Assembly: GCA_014871545.1 (NCBI GenBank)
Contig: WGSR01000080.1
Coordinates: 1 to 6,959, forward strand
Direction: 5' to 3'
Length of the DNA stretch: 6,959 nucleotides
DNA from: Collinsella sp.
Lineage (GTDB): Bacteria > Actinomycetota > Coriobacteriia > Coriobacteriales > Coriobacteriaceae
The notes under the pieces were generated by a model. That model had not been told where the DNA came from. It did no database searches and saw only the letters and a program-made list of their open reading frames with translations. Below, piece after piece: positions 1 to 5,815 of the stretch. Position numbers and translations under genes: made by a program. Position 1 is the first letter of the stretch, and each line of letters opens with the position of its first letter.

Positions 1-111
1 CACGGCCTTTCGCTCGGCAACGCCAACACCGCGGTCGACAACGAGGACAAGCAGGTGGCGGTCCGCCCTTGGATTCGCCTAGCCTTCCGCTTCCTGGAGC
101 GCCATATGTAA
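1..111 (+). CDS. C-terminal end of a probable alpha/beta-hydrolase (esterase/peptidase S9-like), 5' truncated by the window edge
   Basis: The frame is open from the first base and ends with TAA at 109-111, giving 36 visible residues. They begin HGLSLGNANTA and end VRPWIRLAFRFLERHM. In alpha/beta-hydrolases of the BD-FAE/xylanase-esterase and S9-peptidase-like groups, the catalytic histidine sits near the C-terminus in an H-G-L-x-L context. A short run then leads to a final helix of the form W-x-x-x-A-x-x-F/W, which is the pattern seen here. His1 would therefore be the catalytic histidine; the nucleophile serine and acid lie outside the window. The family is inferred from this tail alone, so substrate and localisation cannot be given. 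That the stretch is coding is supported by GC-rich third positions, but another hydrolase class is possible. Confidence 0.6.
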   Translation, partial: HGLSLGNANTAVDNEDKQVAVRPWIRLAFRFLERHM

Positions 112-148
112 AAGTAGACTACTTGCCCGTTTCAAAAAGTCTGCTTAG

Positions 149-154
149 AGGAGG
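149..154 (+). promoter_or_regulatory. Strong ribosome binding site fixing the start of the small beta-rich protein
   Basis: AGGAGG lies 4 bases before the ATG at 159, inside a longer purine run (147-156). The same frame is open upstream to a TTG at 69. That longer start would overlap the end of the preceding gene and has no comparable binding site, so 159 is preferred. Confidence 0.8.
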
Positions 155-158
155 AGCC

Positions 159-479
159 ATGCTTGAGGGTACGTATGTGGTTTTGGCCCAGACGCCGGTG
201 GGGAGCAAGCGCGGCGAGGTGACGTTTTCACATGGGGTGAACGGCGCGCTCAGGGCAGTACTAAACGTCAGGGGTCTCAATATCGCTCTCTCGGGTGCCC
301 GCGCTGAGTGCGATTTCTTTGAGCTCTCGGGTACTATCTCCCACGTCTTGATGGGCAAGGCGCCCTTTACATGCACGGGGTCGGTTGAGGGTGATCGACT
401 CACTGCTACCGCGCGGTCGGGTCCCATTTCGATCTCGCTGAGCGGTATGCGCAAAGAGCTTTCGGGGCGCACCGCATAA
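159..479 (+). CDS. Small beta-rich hypothetical protein, 106 residues
   Basis: This encodes a 106-residue protein starting MLEGTYVVLAQTPVGSKRGE and ending SGRTA. I do not recognise it as a named family. It alternates short hydrophobic stretches with Gly-, Ser- and Thr-rich turns: a TPVG-KRGEV segment at about 12-21, LNVRGLNIALSG at 35-46, FELSGTIS at 54-61, TCTGSVEGDRLTATA at 71-85 and ISISLSG at 90-96. This reads like six to eight strands of a small barrel or sandwich. The repeated S-G-T/S and G-D-R-L-T patterns resemble small actinobacterial and clostridial proteins that start G-T-W/Y...TP-M-G...G; that resemblance is from memory. There is no signal peptide, no membrane segment and no lipobox, so it should be cytoplasmic. 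It sits 47 bases after the hydrolase gene with no obvious promoter between, so co-transcription is possible. Its codons look less GC-biased than those of the feo gene downstream. The function is unknown. Confidence 0.75.
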   Translation: MLEGTYVVLAQTPVGSKRGEVTFSHGVNGALRAVLNVRGLNIALSGARAECDFFELSGTISHVLMGKAPFTCTGSVEGDRLTATARSGPISISLSGMRKELSGRTA

Positions 480-504
480 AGTTTGCGCAGGTAAACATCG
501 GTAT

Positions 505-537
505 TTGACTTTATAAAATAGTTCAGAGCGCTATCAT
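505..537 (+). promoter_or_regulatory. Candidate promoter of the feoAB fusion gene
   Basis: A good -35-like TTGACT at 505-510 lies in an AT-rich island, and a -10-like TATCAT is at 532-537. The 21-base spacer is longer than the usual 16-19, so the pairing is uncertain. TAAAAT at 514-519 is another possible -10, but it lacks a -35 at the right distance. If 532-537 is used, transcription would start around 544, directly at the inverted repeat. The AT-rich stretch contrasts clearly with the surrounding coding DNA, which is why I place a promoter here at all. Confidence 0.3.
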
Positions 538-540
538 TTG

Positions 541-588
541 TCGTTACGAGTTGGTTAGCCCCGGTAAACGGTTAACCGCGTCTAACGA
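541..588. promoter_or_regulatory. Nested inverted repeats in front of feoAB: possible metal-responsive operator or leader hairpin
   Basis: The inner dyad is GGTTAGCC (553-560) and GGTTAACC (570-577). They pair over 8 positions with one G-U, separated by 9 bases. The outer dyad is TCGTTA (541-546) and TAACGA (583-588), which is perfect and centred within half a base of the inner one. The right inner arm is itself part of a 10-bp palindrome, CGGTTAACCG (569-578). GTTA/GTAA cores recur at about 7-11-base steps (543, 554, 564, 571). GGTTAGCC is also the half-site of the DtxR/IdeR consensus known from actinobacterial iron genes, but the matching second half is not at consensus spacing. The position just before feoB and after a candidate -10 suits a repressor site. 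A folded 5' leader is the alternative. Confidence 0.4.
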
Positions 589-589
589 A

Positions 590-593
590 AGGA
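590..593 (+). promoter_or_regulatory. Ribosome binding site selecting the GTG start of feoAB
   Basis: AGGA, within AAAGGA at 588-593, precedes GTG at 601 by 7 bases. The only nearby ATG, at 593, reads three codons into a stop. GTG at 601 is also where homology to the FeoA N-terminus (MKLDTLEIG) begins. Confidence 0.65.
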
Positions 594-600
594 TGAGCGC

Positions 601-2961
601 GTGAAGCTCGATACACTCGAGATTGGAAAGGACGCCGTTGTCGCATCGGTGGCATCGGACGATCAGGCACTCCGACAGCATATTTTGGACATGGGCCTAA
701 CTCCGGGCACCGAAGTTACCATGATGAAGTATGCCCCCATGGGCGATCCGCTCGAGATTCGCCTGCGCGGCTACGAGTTGACGCTGCGCAAGGACGATGC
801 CGCACGCATTGAGCTCGTGGATGTGCACGACACCGATACCGGCCCGCGCGTTAACGCCGCAATCGGCACGACGGATCACCCGGCCCTGGGCGAAGGGACG
901 TATTCGCCTCGTGCTGCCAAAACGGCCGTGCCCGAGGGCGCACCACTGCATTTTGCCCTCGCCGGCAACCAAAACTGCGGTAAGACCACGCTGTTCAACC
1001 AGCTTACGGGCTCCAACCAGCACGTCGGTAACTTTCCCGGCGTGACGGTCGACCGCAAGGACGGCACCATCCGTAACCATCCCGAGGCAAGCGTTACCGA
1101 CCTGCCCGGCATCTATTCGCTGTCTCCGTACACGGGCGAAGAGATCGTCAGCCGCCAATTCATCTTGGACGAAACCCCCGATGCCATCATCGACATTATC
1201 GACGCCACCAACATCGAACGTAACCTGTACCTGACACTGCAGCTCATGGAGCTCGACCGCCCCATGGTCATCGCGCTCAACATGATGGACGAGGTGACCG
1301 CCAATGGTGGTGCCGTAGACGTCAACCTGCTCGAGAGCCTGCTGGGCGTGCCTGTTGTTCCCATTAGCGCTGCCCGCAACGAGGGCATTGGCGAGTTGGT
1401 GGATCATGCCTTGCACGTGGCGCGGTTCCGCGAGCGCCCCGGTCGCCTGGACTTCTGCGCGCCCGATGGTCCAGACGGCGGCGCGTTGCATCGCTGCATT
1501 CACGGCATCGCCAACCTTATCGAGGACCATGCCGCGACGGCGCATATCCCGGTGCGTTTTGCGGCGACCAAGCTGGTTGAGGGCGACGAGCTGGTGACCG
1601 AGGCACTTCATCTGGACCGTAACGAACTTGACGCCATCGAGCACATCATTACCCAGATGGAGGGTGAGGCCGGTACCGACCGTCTATCTGCACTGGCTGA
1701 TATGCGCTTTAGCTTTATCGGCGACGTGTGTGGGCGCTGCGTCGTCAAGCCGCACGAGAGCCGCGAGCACGTGCGTTCCGTCAAGATCGACCGCATCCTG
1801 ACGGGTCGCTACACGGCCATTCCAGCGTTCCTGGTGATCATGGGTCTCGTCTTTTGGCTGACGTTTGGCGTGATCGGCGCGGCGTTGCAGGGACTTATGG
1901 AGGACGGCATCGCTGCCATCATCGTCTCGGCTGATGCGGGCCTCAAGGCGTTCGGAACCAACGATGTGGTGCGCTCGCTGGCTGTCGACGGCGTGCTTAC
2001 GGGCGTGGGCAGCGTGCTGACCTTCCTGCCGATTATCGTCGTGCTCTTTTTGTTCCTCTCTATTCTGGAAGACTCCGGCTACATGGCGCGCGTGGCCTTT
2101 GTTATGGATAAAGTGCTGCGTCGCTTTGGCCTGTCGGGCCGCAGCTTCGTGCCTATGCTCGTCGGTTTTGGCTGCACCGTGCCGGCTATCATGTCGACCC
2201 GTACGCTCCCATCCGAGCACGACCGCAAGATGACGGTCATGCTCACGCCGTTCATGAGCTGTTCGGCCAAGTTGCCGGTCTACGGTCTGCTGTGCGGGGC
2301 GTTTTTCCCGCAGGCGACGGTTCCCGCCATGGTCTCGCTCTATCTGATTGGCATTGCGGTCGGTTGCATCGCGGCTTTGGTACTCAACCGCACGGCATTT
2401 AAGGGCGACCCGGTGCCGTTTATCATGGAGCTTCCCAACTACCGCCTGCCGAGCGTCAAGACGACGGTGATGCTGGCATGGGATAAGGCCAAGGATTTTA
2501 TTACCAAGGCCTTTACCATTATCTTTGCCGCTACGGTGGTCATCTGGTTCCTTCAGACGTTCGATATCCGCTTTAATGTGGTCGCCGACCAGTCGCAAAG
2601 CCTGCTTGCGGGCCTCGGCAGCATCATCGCGCCGGTGCTGGCGCCGCTCGGCTTTGGCGACTGGCGCGCCTCGACGGCGCTCGTCACCGGACTCATTGCC
2701 AAGGAGAGCGTCATCTCGACTCTCACGGTGCTTTTGGGCGCAACGTCGCCCGCGGCGCTGTCGACCATGTTTTCGCCGTTTACCGCCTACGTGTTCTTGG
2801 TCTTTACGCTGCTGTACCCGCCTTGCGTGGCGTCCATCGGCGCCGTCAAGAGCGAGTTGGGCGCGCGCTATGCCGTGGCTATATTCGCGTTTCAGGTGAC
2901 GGTCGCCTGGATCGTGGCGTTTGTCGTGCATTCGGCGGGCATATTGCTGGGGTTGGCTTAG
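601..2961 (+). CDS. feoB: Ferrous iron transporter, FeoA-FeoB fusion
   Basis: A 786-residue inner-membrane transporter that imports Fe(II). Residues 1-75 form a FeoA SH3-like domain (GLTPGTEVTMM at 32-42, a standard FeoA pattern), followed by a linker to about 115. The FeoB GTPase domain follows, with G1 GNQNCGKT (122-129), switch I NFPGVTV (144-150), G3 DLPG (167-170), G4 NMMD (227-230) and G5 SAA (256-258). The helical GDI-like domain lies at roughly 275-390. The membrane part runs from about 405 to the end, with two gate repeats marked by SCSAKLPVYG (553-562) and KESVIST (701-707). Single-chain FeoAB proteins are a known variant and join a regulator that is usually separate. G1 has Gln where many FeoB proteins have Pro, and a C-x-x-C pair (377, 380) lies between the GTPase/GDI part and the first membrane helix. 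No feoC follows. The start is GTG with AGGA 7 bases upstream. The family is certain; metal specificity is inferred from it. Confidence 0.96.
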   Translation: MKLDTLEIGKDAVVASVASDDQALRQHILDMGLTPGTEVTMMKYAPMGDPLEIRLRGYELTLRKDDAARIELVDVHDTDTGPRVNAAIGTTDHPALGEGTYSPRAAKTAVPEGAPLHFALAGNQNCGKTTLFNQLTGSNQHVGNFPGVTVDRKDGTIRNHPEASVTDLPGIYSLSPYTGEEIVSRQFILDETPDAIIDIIDATNIERNLYLTLQLMELDRPMVIALNMMDEVTANGGAVDVNLLESLLGVPVVPISAARNEGIGELVDHALHVARFRERPGRLDFCAPDGPDGGALHRCIHGIANLIEDHAATAHIPVRFAATKLVEGDELVTEALHLDRNELDAIEHIITQMEGEAGTDRLSALADMRFSFIGDVCGRCVVKPHESREHVRSVKIDRILTGRYTAIPAFLVIMGLVFWLTFGVIGAALQGLMEDGIAAIIVSADAGLKAFGTNDVVRSLAVDGVLTGVGSVLTFLPIIVVLFLFLSILEDSGYMARVAFVMDKVLRRFGLSGRSFVPMLVGFGCTVPAIMSTRTLPSEHDRKMTVMLTPFMSCSAKLPVYGLLCGAFFPQATVPAMVSLYLIGIAVGCIAALVLNRTAFKGDPVPFIMELPNYRLPSVKTTVMLAWDKAKDFITKAFTIIFAATVVIWFLQTFDIRFNVVADQSQSLLAGLGSIIAPVLAPLGFGDWRASTALVTGLIAKESVISTLTVLLGATSPAALSTMFSPFTAYVFLVFTLLYPPCVASIGAVKSELGARYAVAIFAFQVTVAWIVAFVVHSAGILLGLA

Positions 2962-3002
2962 CTATTTATTGACGGCGCAACCTCTGTGTATTGAGTTGAT
3001 TG

Positions 3003-3036
3003 CGGCCCTGCATCTGTACTGACGGATGCGGGGCCG
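3003..3036 (+). terminator. GC-rich 12-bp hairpin after feoAB, probable terminator
   Basis: CGGCCCTGCATC (3003-3014) pairs with GATGCGGGGCCG (3025-3036) over 12 positions, with one G-U and a 10-base loop. It starts 41 bases after the feoB stop. The T-run that should follow is poor (TTGCTATATAAT), so it is either an imperfect intrinsic terminator or a 3' stabilising structure. Its loop and right arm also fall within the promoter of the next gene. Confidence 0.55.
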
Positions 3037-3048
3037 TTGCTATATAAT
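3019..3048 (+). promoter_or_regulatory. Promoter of the SotB-like exporter gene
   Basis: A perfect -10 hexamer TATAAT is at 3043-3048. A -35-like CTGACG (4 of 6 matches to TTGACA) lies at 3019-3024, leaving an 18-base spacer. Transcription would begin near 3055 and give a leader of about 30 bases. The -35 lies in the loop of the preceding hairpin. Confidence 0.6.
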
Positions 3049-3069
3049 CGCCCACCGCCCAAGACAATC

Positions 3070-3076
3070 GGAGAGG
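3070..3076 (+). promoter_or_regulatory. Ribosome binding site fixing the exporter start
   Basis: GGAGAGG lies 8 bases before ATG at 3085. The frame is open upstream to a TTG at 3037, but that codon precedes the -10 element and has no binding site. Aligning MTQARQ with the N-terminus of SotB proteins also favours 3085. Confidence 0.8.
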
Positions 3077-3084
3077 TTTCCTAC

Positions 3085-4281
3085 ATGACTCAGGCAAGAC
3101 AAGATGGCATCTCGCTCAAGCAGTGGCTCCCGCTTATCGGGCTCGCCTGTTGTGCGTTCGTGTTCAACACATCGGAGTTTATGCCCATCGGCCTTCTGAC
3201 CGATATCGCCGCGTCGTTCTCGCTCACCGAGGCCCAGGCAGGCATCATGATCTCGGTCTACGCCTGGGGCGTCATGTTGCTGTCGTTGCCGCTTATGGTG
3301 TTTGCCTCGCGCTTCGAGTTCAAGCGGATGCTGCTGGGCGTGCTCGCCGTGTTCTCGCTCGGGCAGTTTCTGTCGGCCGTGGCGCCGACCTATCCTATTT
3401 TGGTCTGCGCGCGCCTGGTGGTCGCCTGCTCGCACGCCGTGTTCTGGTCGGTCGCTTCGATCATAGCCTCGCGCCTGGTCGATACGCGTCATGGGGCGCT
3501 CGCCATCAGCATGATCGCCACGGGCTCGTCCATCGCGCAGATCTTCGGCCTGCCCCTCGGTCGCGCCATCGGCCTGGCCGTGGGCTGGCGTATGACGTTT
3601 GCCGTGGTCGGAGCTTTTTCTGCCGTCGCGGTGGTGTACCAGGCAGCGGTGTTCCCGGTCATGCCGGCGGGCGAGCGCTTTACCGTCAAACAGCTGCCCG
3701 AGCTGCTCAAGAACCCGTTCCTCATCGCGCTCTACGTGGTCACGGTCTTTATGGCGACCGGCTACTACGCGGGTTACAGCTATATCGAGCCCTTCCTGGC
3801 GCAGGTCGCCCATGTCGACGCAAGCGCCATCACCATGACGCTGACGGCGTTTGGCTGCTCCGGTCTGCTCGGAAGCTGGCTGTTCGGCCGACTGTTCGAT
3901 GGCCATCGCTTTCCGTTCTTGGCTATCACACTCTCCGGCGTGCCTGTGGCTCTGCTGCTCATGGGTCCGGTTGCACCGTCGCTCGTCGCCGTTCTCGCTG
4001 TTTGCGCGCTATGGGGCTGCTGCTCCACGGCCTTTAACGTGGCGTTTCAGGCCGAGCTCATCAAGTACACGCCGGCGGATTCGTCGGCCGTCGCCATGTC
4101 GATCTTCTCGGGCCTGTTTAACCTCGGCATCGGCACGGGCACCGCGATCGGCGGCGCCGTGGTTTCGGGTCCCGGTATCTCCTGGATTGGCTTCGCGGGC
4201 GGGGCGATTACCGTCGTGGGCGTCATCCTCGCCATTACGGTGCTGTTCCCGGCCATACGCCGCGCAAAGCCCGTCGCCTAA
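3085..4281 (+). CDS. sotB: MFS sugar efflux transporter, SotB (YdeA) family
   Basis: A 398-residue integral membrane protein of the major facilitator superfamily, close in length to E. coli SotB (about 396). Hydrophobic segments spread along the whole chain fit 12 helices, with only short polar ends, and there is no cleavable signal. Segments match the SotB pattern closely: FNTSEFMPIGLLTDIA (27-42), GIMISVYAWGVMLLSLPLM (53-71), SHAVFWS (116-122), GLPLGRAIG (155-163) followed by GWRMTF (167-172), YSYIEPF (231-237) and FSGLFNLGIGTGTAIGG (341-357). E. coli SotB exports arabinose, lactose and IPTG by proton antiport. Related members export other small molecules, so the substrate here is open. The gene has its own promoter and is followed by a palindromic element before the next gene, so it is probably transcribed alone. 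Placement next to a GH13 enzyme is compatible with a carbohydrate role but does not prove it. Confidence 0.9.
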   Translation: MTQARQDGISLKQWLPLIGLACCAFVFNTSEFMPIGLLTDIAASFSLTEAQAGIMISVYAWGVMLLSLPLMVFASRFEFKRMLLGVLAVFSLGQFLSAVAPTYPILVCARLVVACSHAVFWSVASIIASRLVDTRHGALAISMIATGSSIAQIFGLPLGRAIGLAVGWRMTFAVVGAFSAVAVVYQAAVFPVMPAGERFTVKQLPELLKNPFLIALYVVTVFMATGYYAGYSYIEPFLAQVAHVDASAITMTLTAFGCSGLLGSWLFGRLFDGHRFPFLAITLSGVPVALLLMGPVAPSLVAVLAVCALWGCCSTAFNVAFQAELIKYTPADSSAVAMSIFSGLFNLGIGTGTAIGGAVVSGPGISWIGFAGGAITVVGVILAITVLFPAIRRAKPVA

Positions 4282-4296
4282 TCACGTTCCCTCATC

Positions 4297-4363
4297 AGTT
4301 GCGGTGGAATAGAGACTGTTTGCCCGGTTTATTTGTCTCAACAGTCCCTATTTCACCGCAACT
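4297..4363. repeat. Palindromic element between exporter and GH13 genes; possible REP-like repeat and bidirectional terminator
   Basis: Two 24-base arms (4297-4320 and 4340-4363) are inverted copies with 22 of 24 matches, separated by a 19-base loop. The left arm starts AGTTGCGGTG and the right arm ends CACCGCAACT. The mismatches are a G-U at 4307/4353 and an A-C at 4313/4347. The right arm is followed by TTATTTTG, a modest T-run. Because the arms are symmetric, both strands read SLFHRN in one frame. Such a tidy intergenic palindrome suits a REP-like dispersed element. I believe similar sequences recur in Collinsella genomes, but that is recollection. It could also simply terminate transcripts from the exporter. 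No terminal duplication or transposase is visible. Confidence 0.65.
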
Positions 4364-4393
4364 TATTTTGGGGGAGGGGATGCTCGGCGGGCA

Positions 4394-4399
4394 TACAAT
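4394..4399 (+). promoter_or_regulatory. Weak candidate -10 element for the GH13 gene
   Basis: TACAAT (5 of 6 to TATAAT) lies 36 bases before the ATG at 4436. No good -35 is at the right distance; TTGGGG at 4368-4373 would need a 20-base spacer. It is listed because the palindrome upstream should separate this gene from the exporter transcript, so some promoter is expected here. Confidence 0.3.
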
Positions 4400-4424
4400 G
4401 GATGGCGTTGCGTGAAAGATTGCC

Positions 4425-4430
4425 GGGAGG
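4425..4430 (+). promoter_or_regulatory. Ribosome binding site fixing the GH13 start
   Basis: GGGAGG lies 5 bases before ATG at 4436. A GTG at 4412 would add eight residues (MKDCREAA) but would place this binding site inside the coding region. The family N-terminus (M-W-x-Y/E...FYQIYPLGF) also begins at 4436. Confidence 0.8.
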
Positions 4431-4435
4431 CTGCT

Positions 4436-5812
4436 ATGTGGGCATACGAGACGACGTTCTACCAGATCTATCCGCTGGGCTTTTGTGGAGCTCCGCGCGA
4501 AAACGCCGCGCCCGTTGCCGAGGATGAGCTCGCCCAGGCTGCCAACGCTGCGTCCAACCCCGATGCACCCATCATGAAGATCGCCCAATGGGCCGACTAC
4601 CTGCAAAAACTCGGTATTGGCGCTGTGCTGATCAACCCGCCGCTCGAGTCTGATAGCCACGGCTACGATACGCGCAGCCTGCGCCATATCGACCGCCGCC
4701 TGGGCGGGGATGCCGATTTTGCCGCTGTATGCGAGACGCTGCACGCCCATGGCATTCGCGTGGTGCTCGATGCCGTCTTTAACCATGTGGGCCGCGGTTT
4801 CTGGGCATTCCGCGACGTGCAGGAACGCAAGTGGGACTCGCCTTACAAGGACTGGTTCCACATCAGTTTTGACGGCGATTCCTGCTATGGCGACGGCTTT
4901 TGGTACGAGGGCTGGGAGGGCCATTTTGAGCTTGTGAAGCTCAACCTGCAAAATCCCGCCGTGGTCGATTACCTGCTTGAGTCCGTGCGTCGCTGGGCCG
5001 AGGTCTTTGGCATCGACGGCCTGCGCTTGGACGTCGCCTATATGCTCGATCGCGATTTTATGCGCCACCTGCATACTTTTACCCGTGAGCTCAAGCCCGA
5101 CTTTGTGCTGATTGGTGAGACGCTCCACGGCGACTACAACCAGATCGTCAACGACGAGATGCTCGACTCCTGCACCAACTACGAGTGCTACAAGGGCCTG
5201 TACTCCAGCTTTAACTCGGTCAACATGTTCGAGATTGCCCACTCGCTGCACCGCCAGTTTGGCGGCGATCCGTGGTGCATCTACCGCGGCAAACATCTGC
5301 TGTCGTTTGTCGACAACCACGATGTGCCGCGCCTGGCAAGTATCCTTACCGACAAGTCGTGTCTGCGTCCCGCCTACGGCATGCTCTTTGGCATGCCGGG
5401 CATCCCGTGCGTCTACTATGGCAGCGAGTGGGGAATTGCCGGCGAAAAGGGTGGCCCCGATGGCGACTGGGCGCTGCGACCTGCGCTCGATGAGCCTGCG
5501 CCCAACGAGCTGACGGCGTTCATCACGCAGCTTGCGCACCTTCGCTCGGCCGATGACGCTGCGGCCTGTGCTCTCAACTACGGTGCCTATCGCAACGTGG
5601 TGATCCAGAACAAGCAGCTGCTGTTCGAGCGCGCCTGTGATGACGCGACGGTGCTCGTGGCGGTGAACGCCGTGGGCGAGCCTTACACCTTTGGCGCCGG
5701 CGAGCTCAACGGGTCCTTTGTCGACCTGCTTGCCGACGATGCGCCCACGGTCGAGCTGACGGGTACCCTTGAGCTTGCACCCTACGAGGTGCGCTATCTG
5801 TTGAGAGCCTAA
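4436..5812 (+). CDS. GH13 alpha-amylase-family glycoside hydrolase, cytoplasmic
   Basis: A 458-residue (beta/alpha)8-barrel enzyme expected to act on alpha-glucans or malto-oligosaccharides with retention of configuration. All GH13 regions are present: DAVFNH (112-117); GLRLDVA with nucleophile Asp199; IGETLHG with acid/base Glu228; and FVDNHD with Asp296. LVKLN (166-170) is region V, like the MPKLN of the neopullulanase/oligo-1,6-glucosidase side of the family. A short C-terminal beta domain follows from about 375 (LFERACDDATVLVAVNA, then LELAPYEVRYLLRA). No signal peptide, LPXTG or carbohydrate-binding module is seen, so it likely works on imported oligosaccharides. The N-terminus FYQIYPLGFCGAP is typical of a GH13 group common in gut Firmicutes and Actinobacteria, to my knowledge not well characterised. 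A low-complexity Ala-rich stretch at about 22-45 looks like an enlarged loop. Substrate and exact subfamily are undecided. The next gene starts 3 bases after the stop. Confidence 0.93.
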   Translation: MWAYETTFYQIYPLGFCGAPRENAAPVAEDELAQAANAASNPDAPIMKIAQWADYLQKLGIGAVLINPPLESDSHGYDTRSLRHIDRRLGGDADFAAVCETLHAHGIRVVLDAVFNHVGRGFWAFRDVQERKWDSPYKDWFHISFDGDSCYGDGFWYEGWEGHFELVKLNLQNPAVVDYLLESVRRWAEVFGIDGLRLDVAYMLDRDFMRHLHTFTRELKPDFVLIGETLHGDYNQIVNDEMLDSCTNYECYKGLYSSFNSVNMFEIAHSLHRQFGGDPWCIYRGKHLLSFVDNHDVPRLASILTDKSCLRPAYGMLFGMPGIPCVYYGSEWGIAGEKGGPDGDWALRPALDEPAPNELTAFITQLAHLRSADDAAACALNYGAYRNVVIQNKQLLFERACDDATVLVAVNAVGEPYTFGAGELNGSFVDLLADDAPTVELTGTLELAPYEVRYLLRA

Positions 5813-5815
5813 CCC

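Noticed and set aside
467..488. Possible hairpin GCGCA...TGCGC around the stop of the small protein gene
   Set aside because: Only 5 bp with a 12-base loop and no following T-run; too weak for a terminator.
593..604. Tiny upstream reading frame ATG-AGC-GCG-TGA overlapping the feoAB GTG start
   Set aside because: The ribosome binding site overlaps its ATG, so it cannot be initiated from that site; probably chance.
1684..2931. 415-codon open frame on the minus strand opposite feoB
   Set aside because: His-, Arg- and Asp-rich composition is typical of an antisense shadow; the plus strand encodes unmistakable FeoB membrane segments.
3040..3906. 288-codon open frame on the minus strand opposite the exporter
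   Set aside because: Highly charged, repetitive shadow composition; the opposite strand matches SotB throughout.
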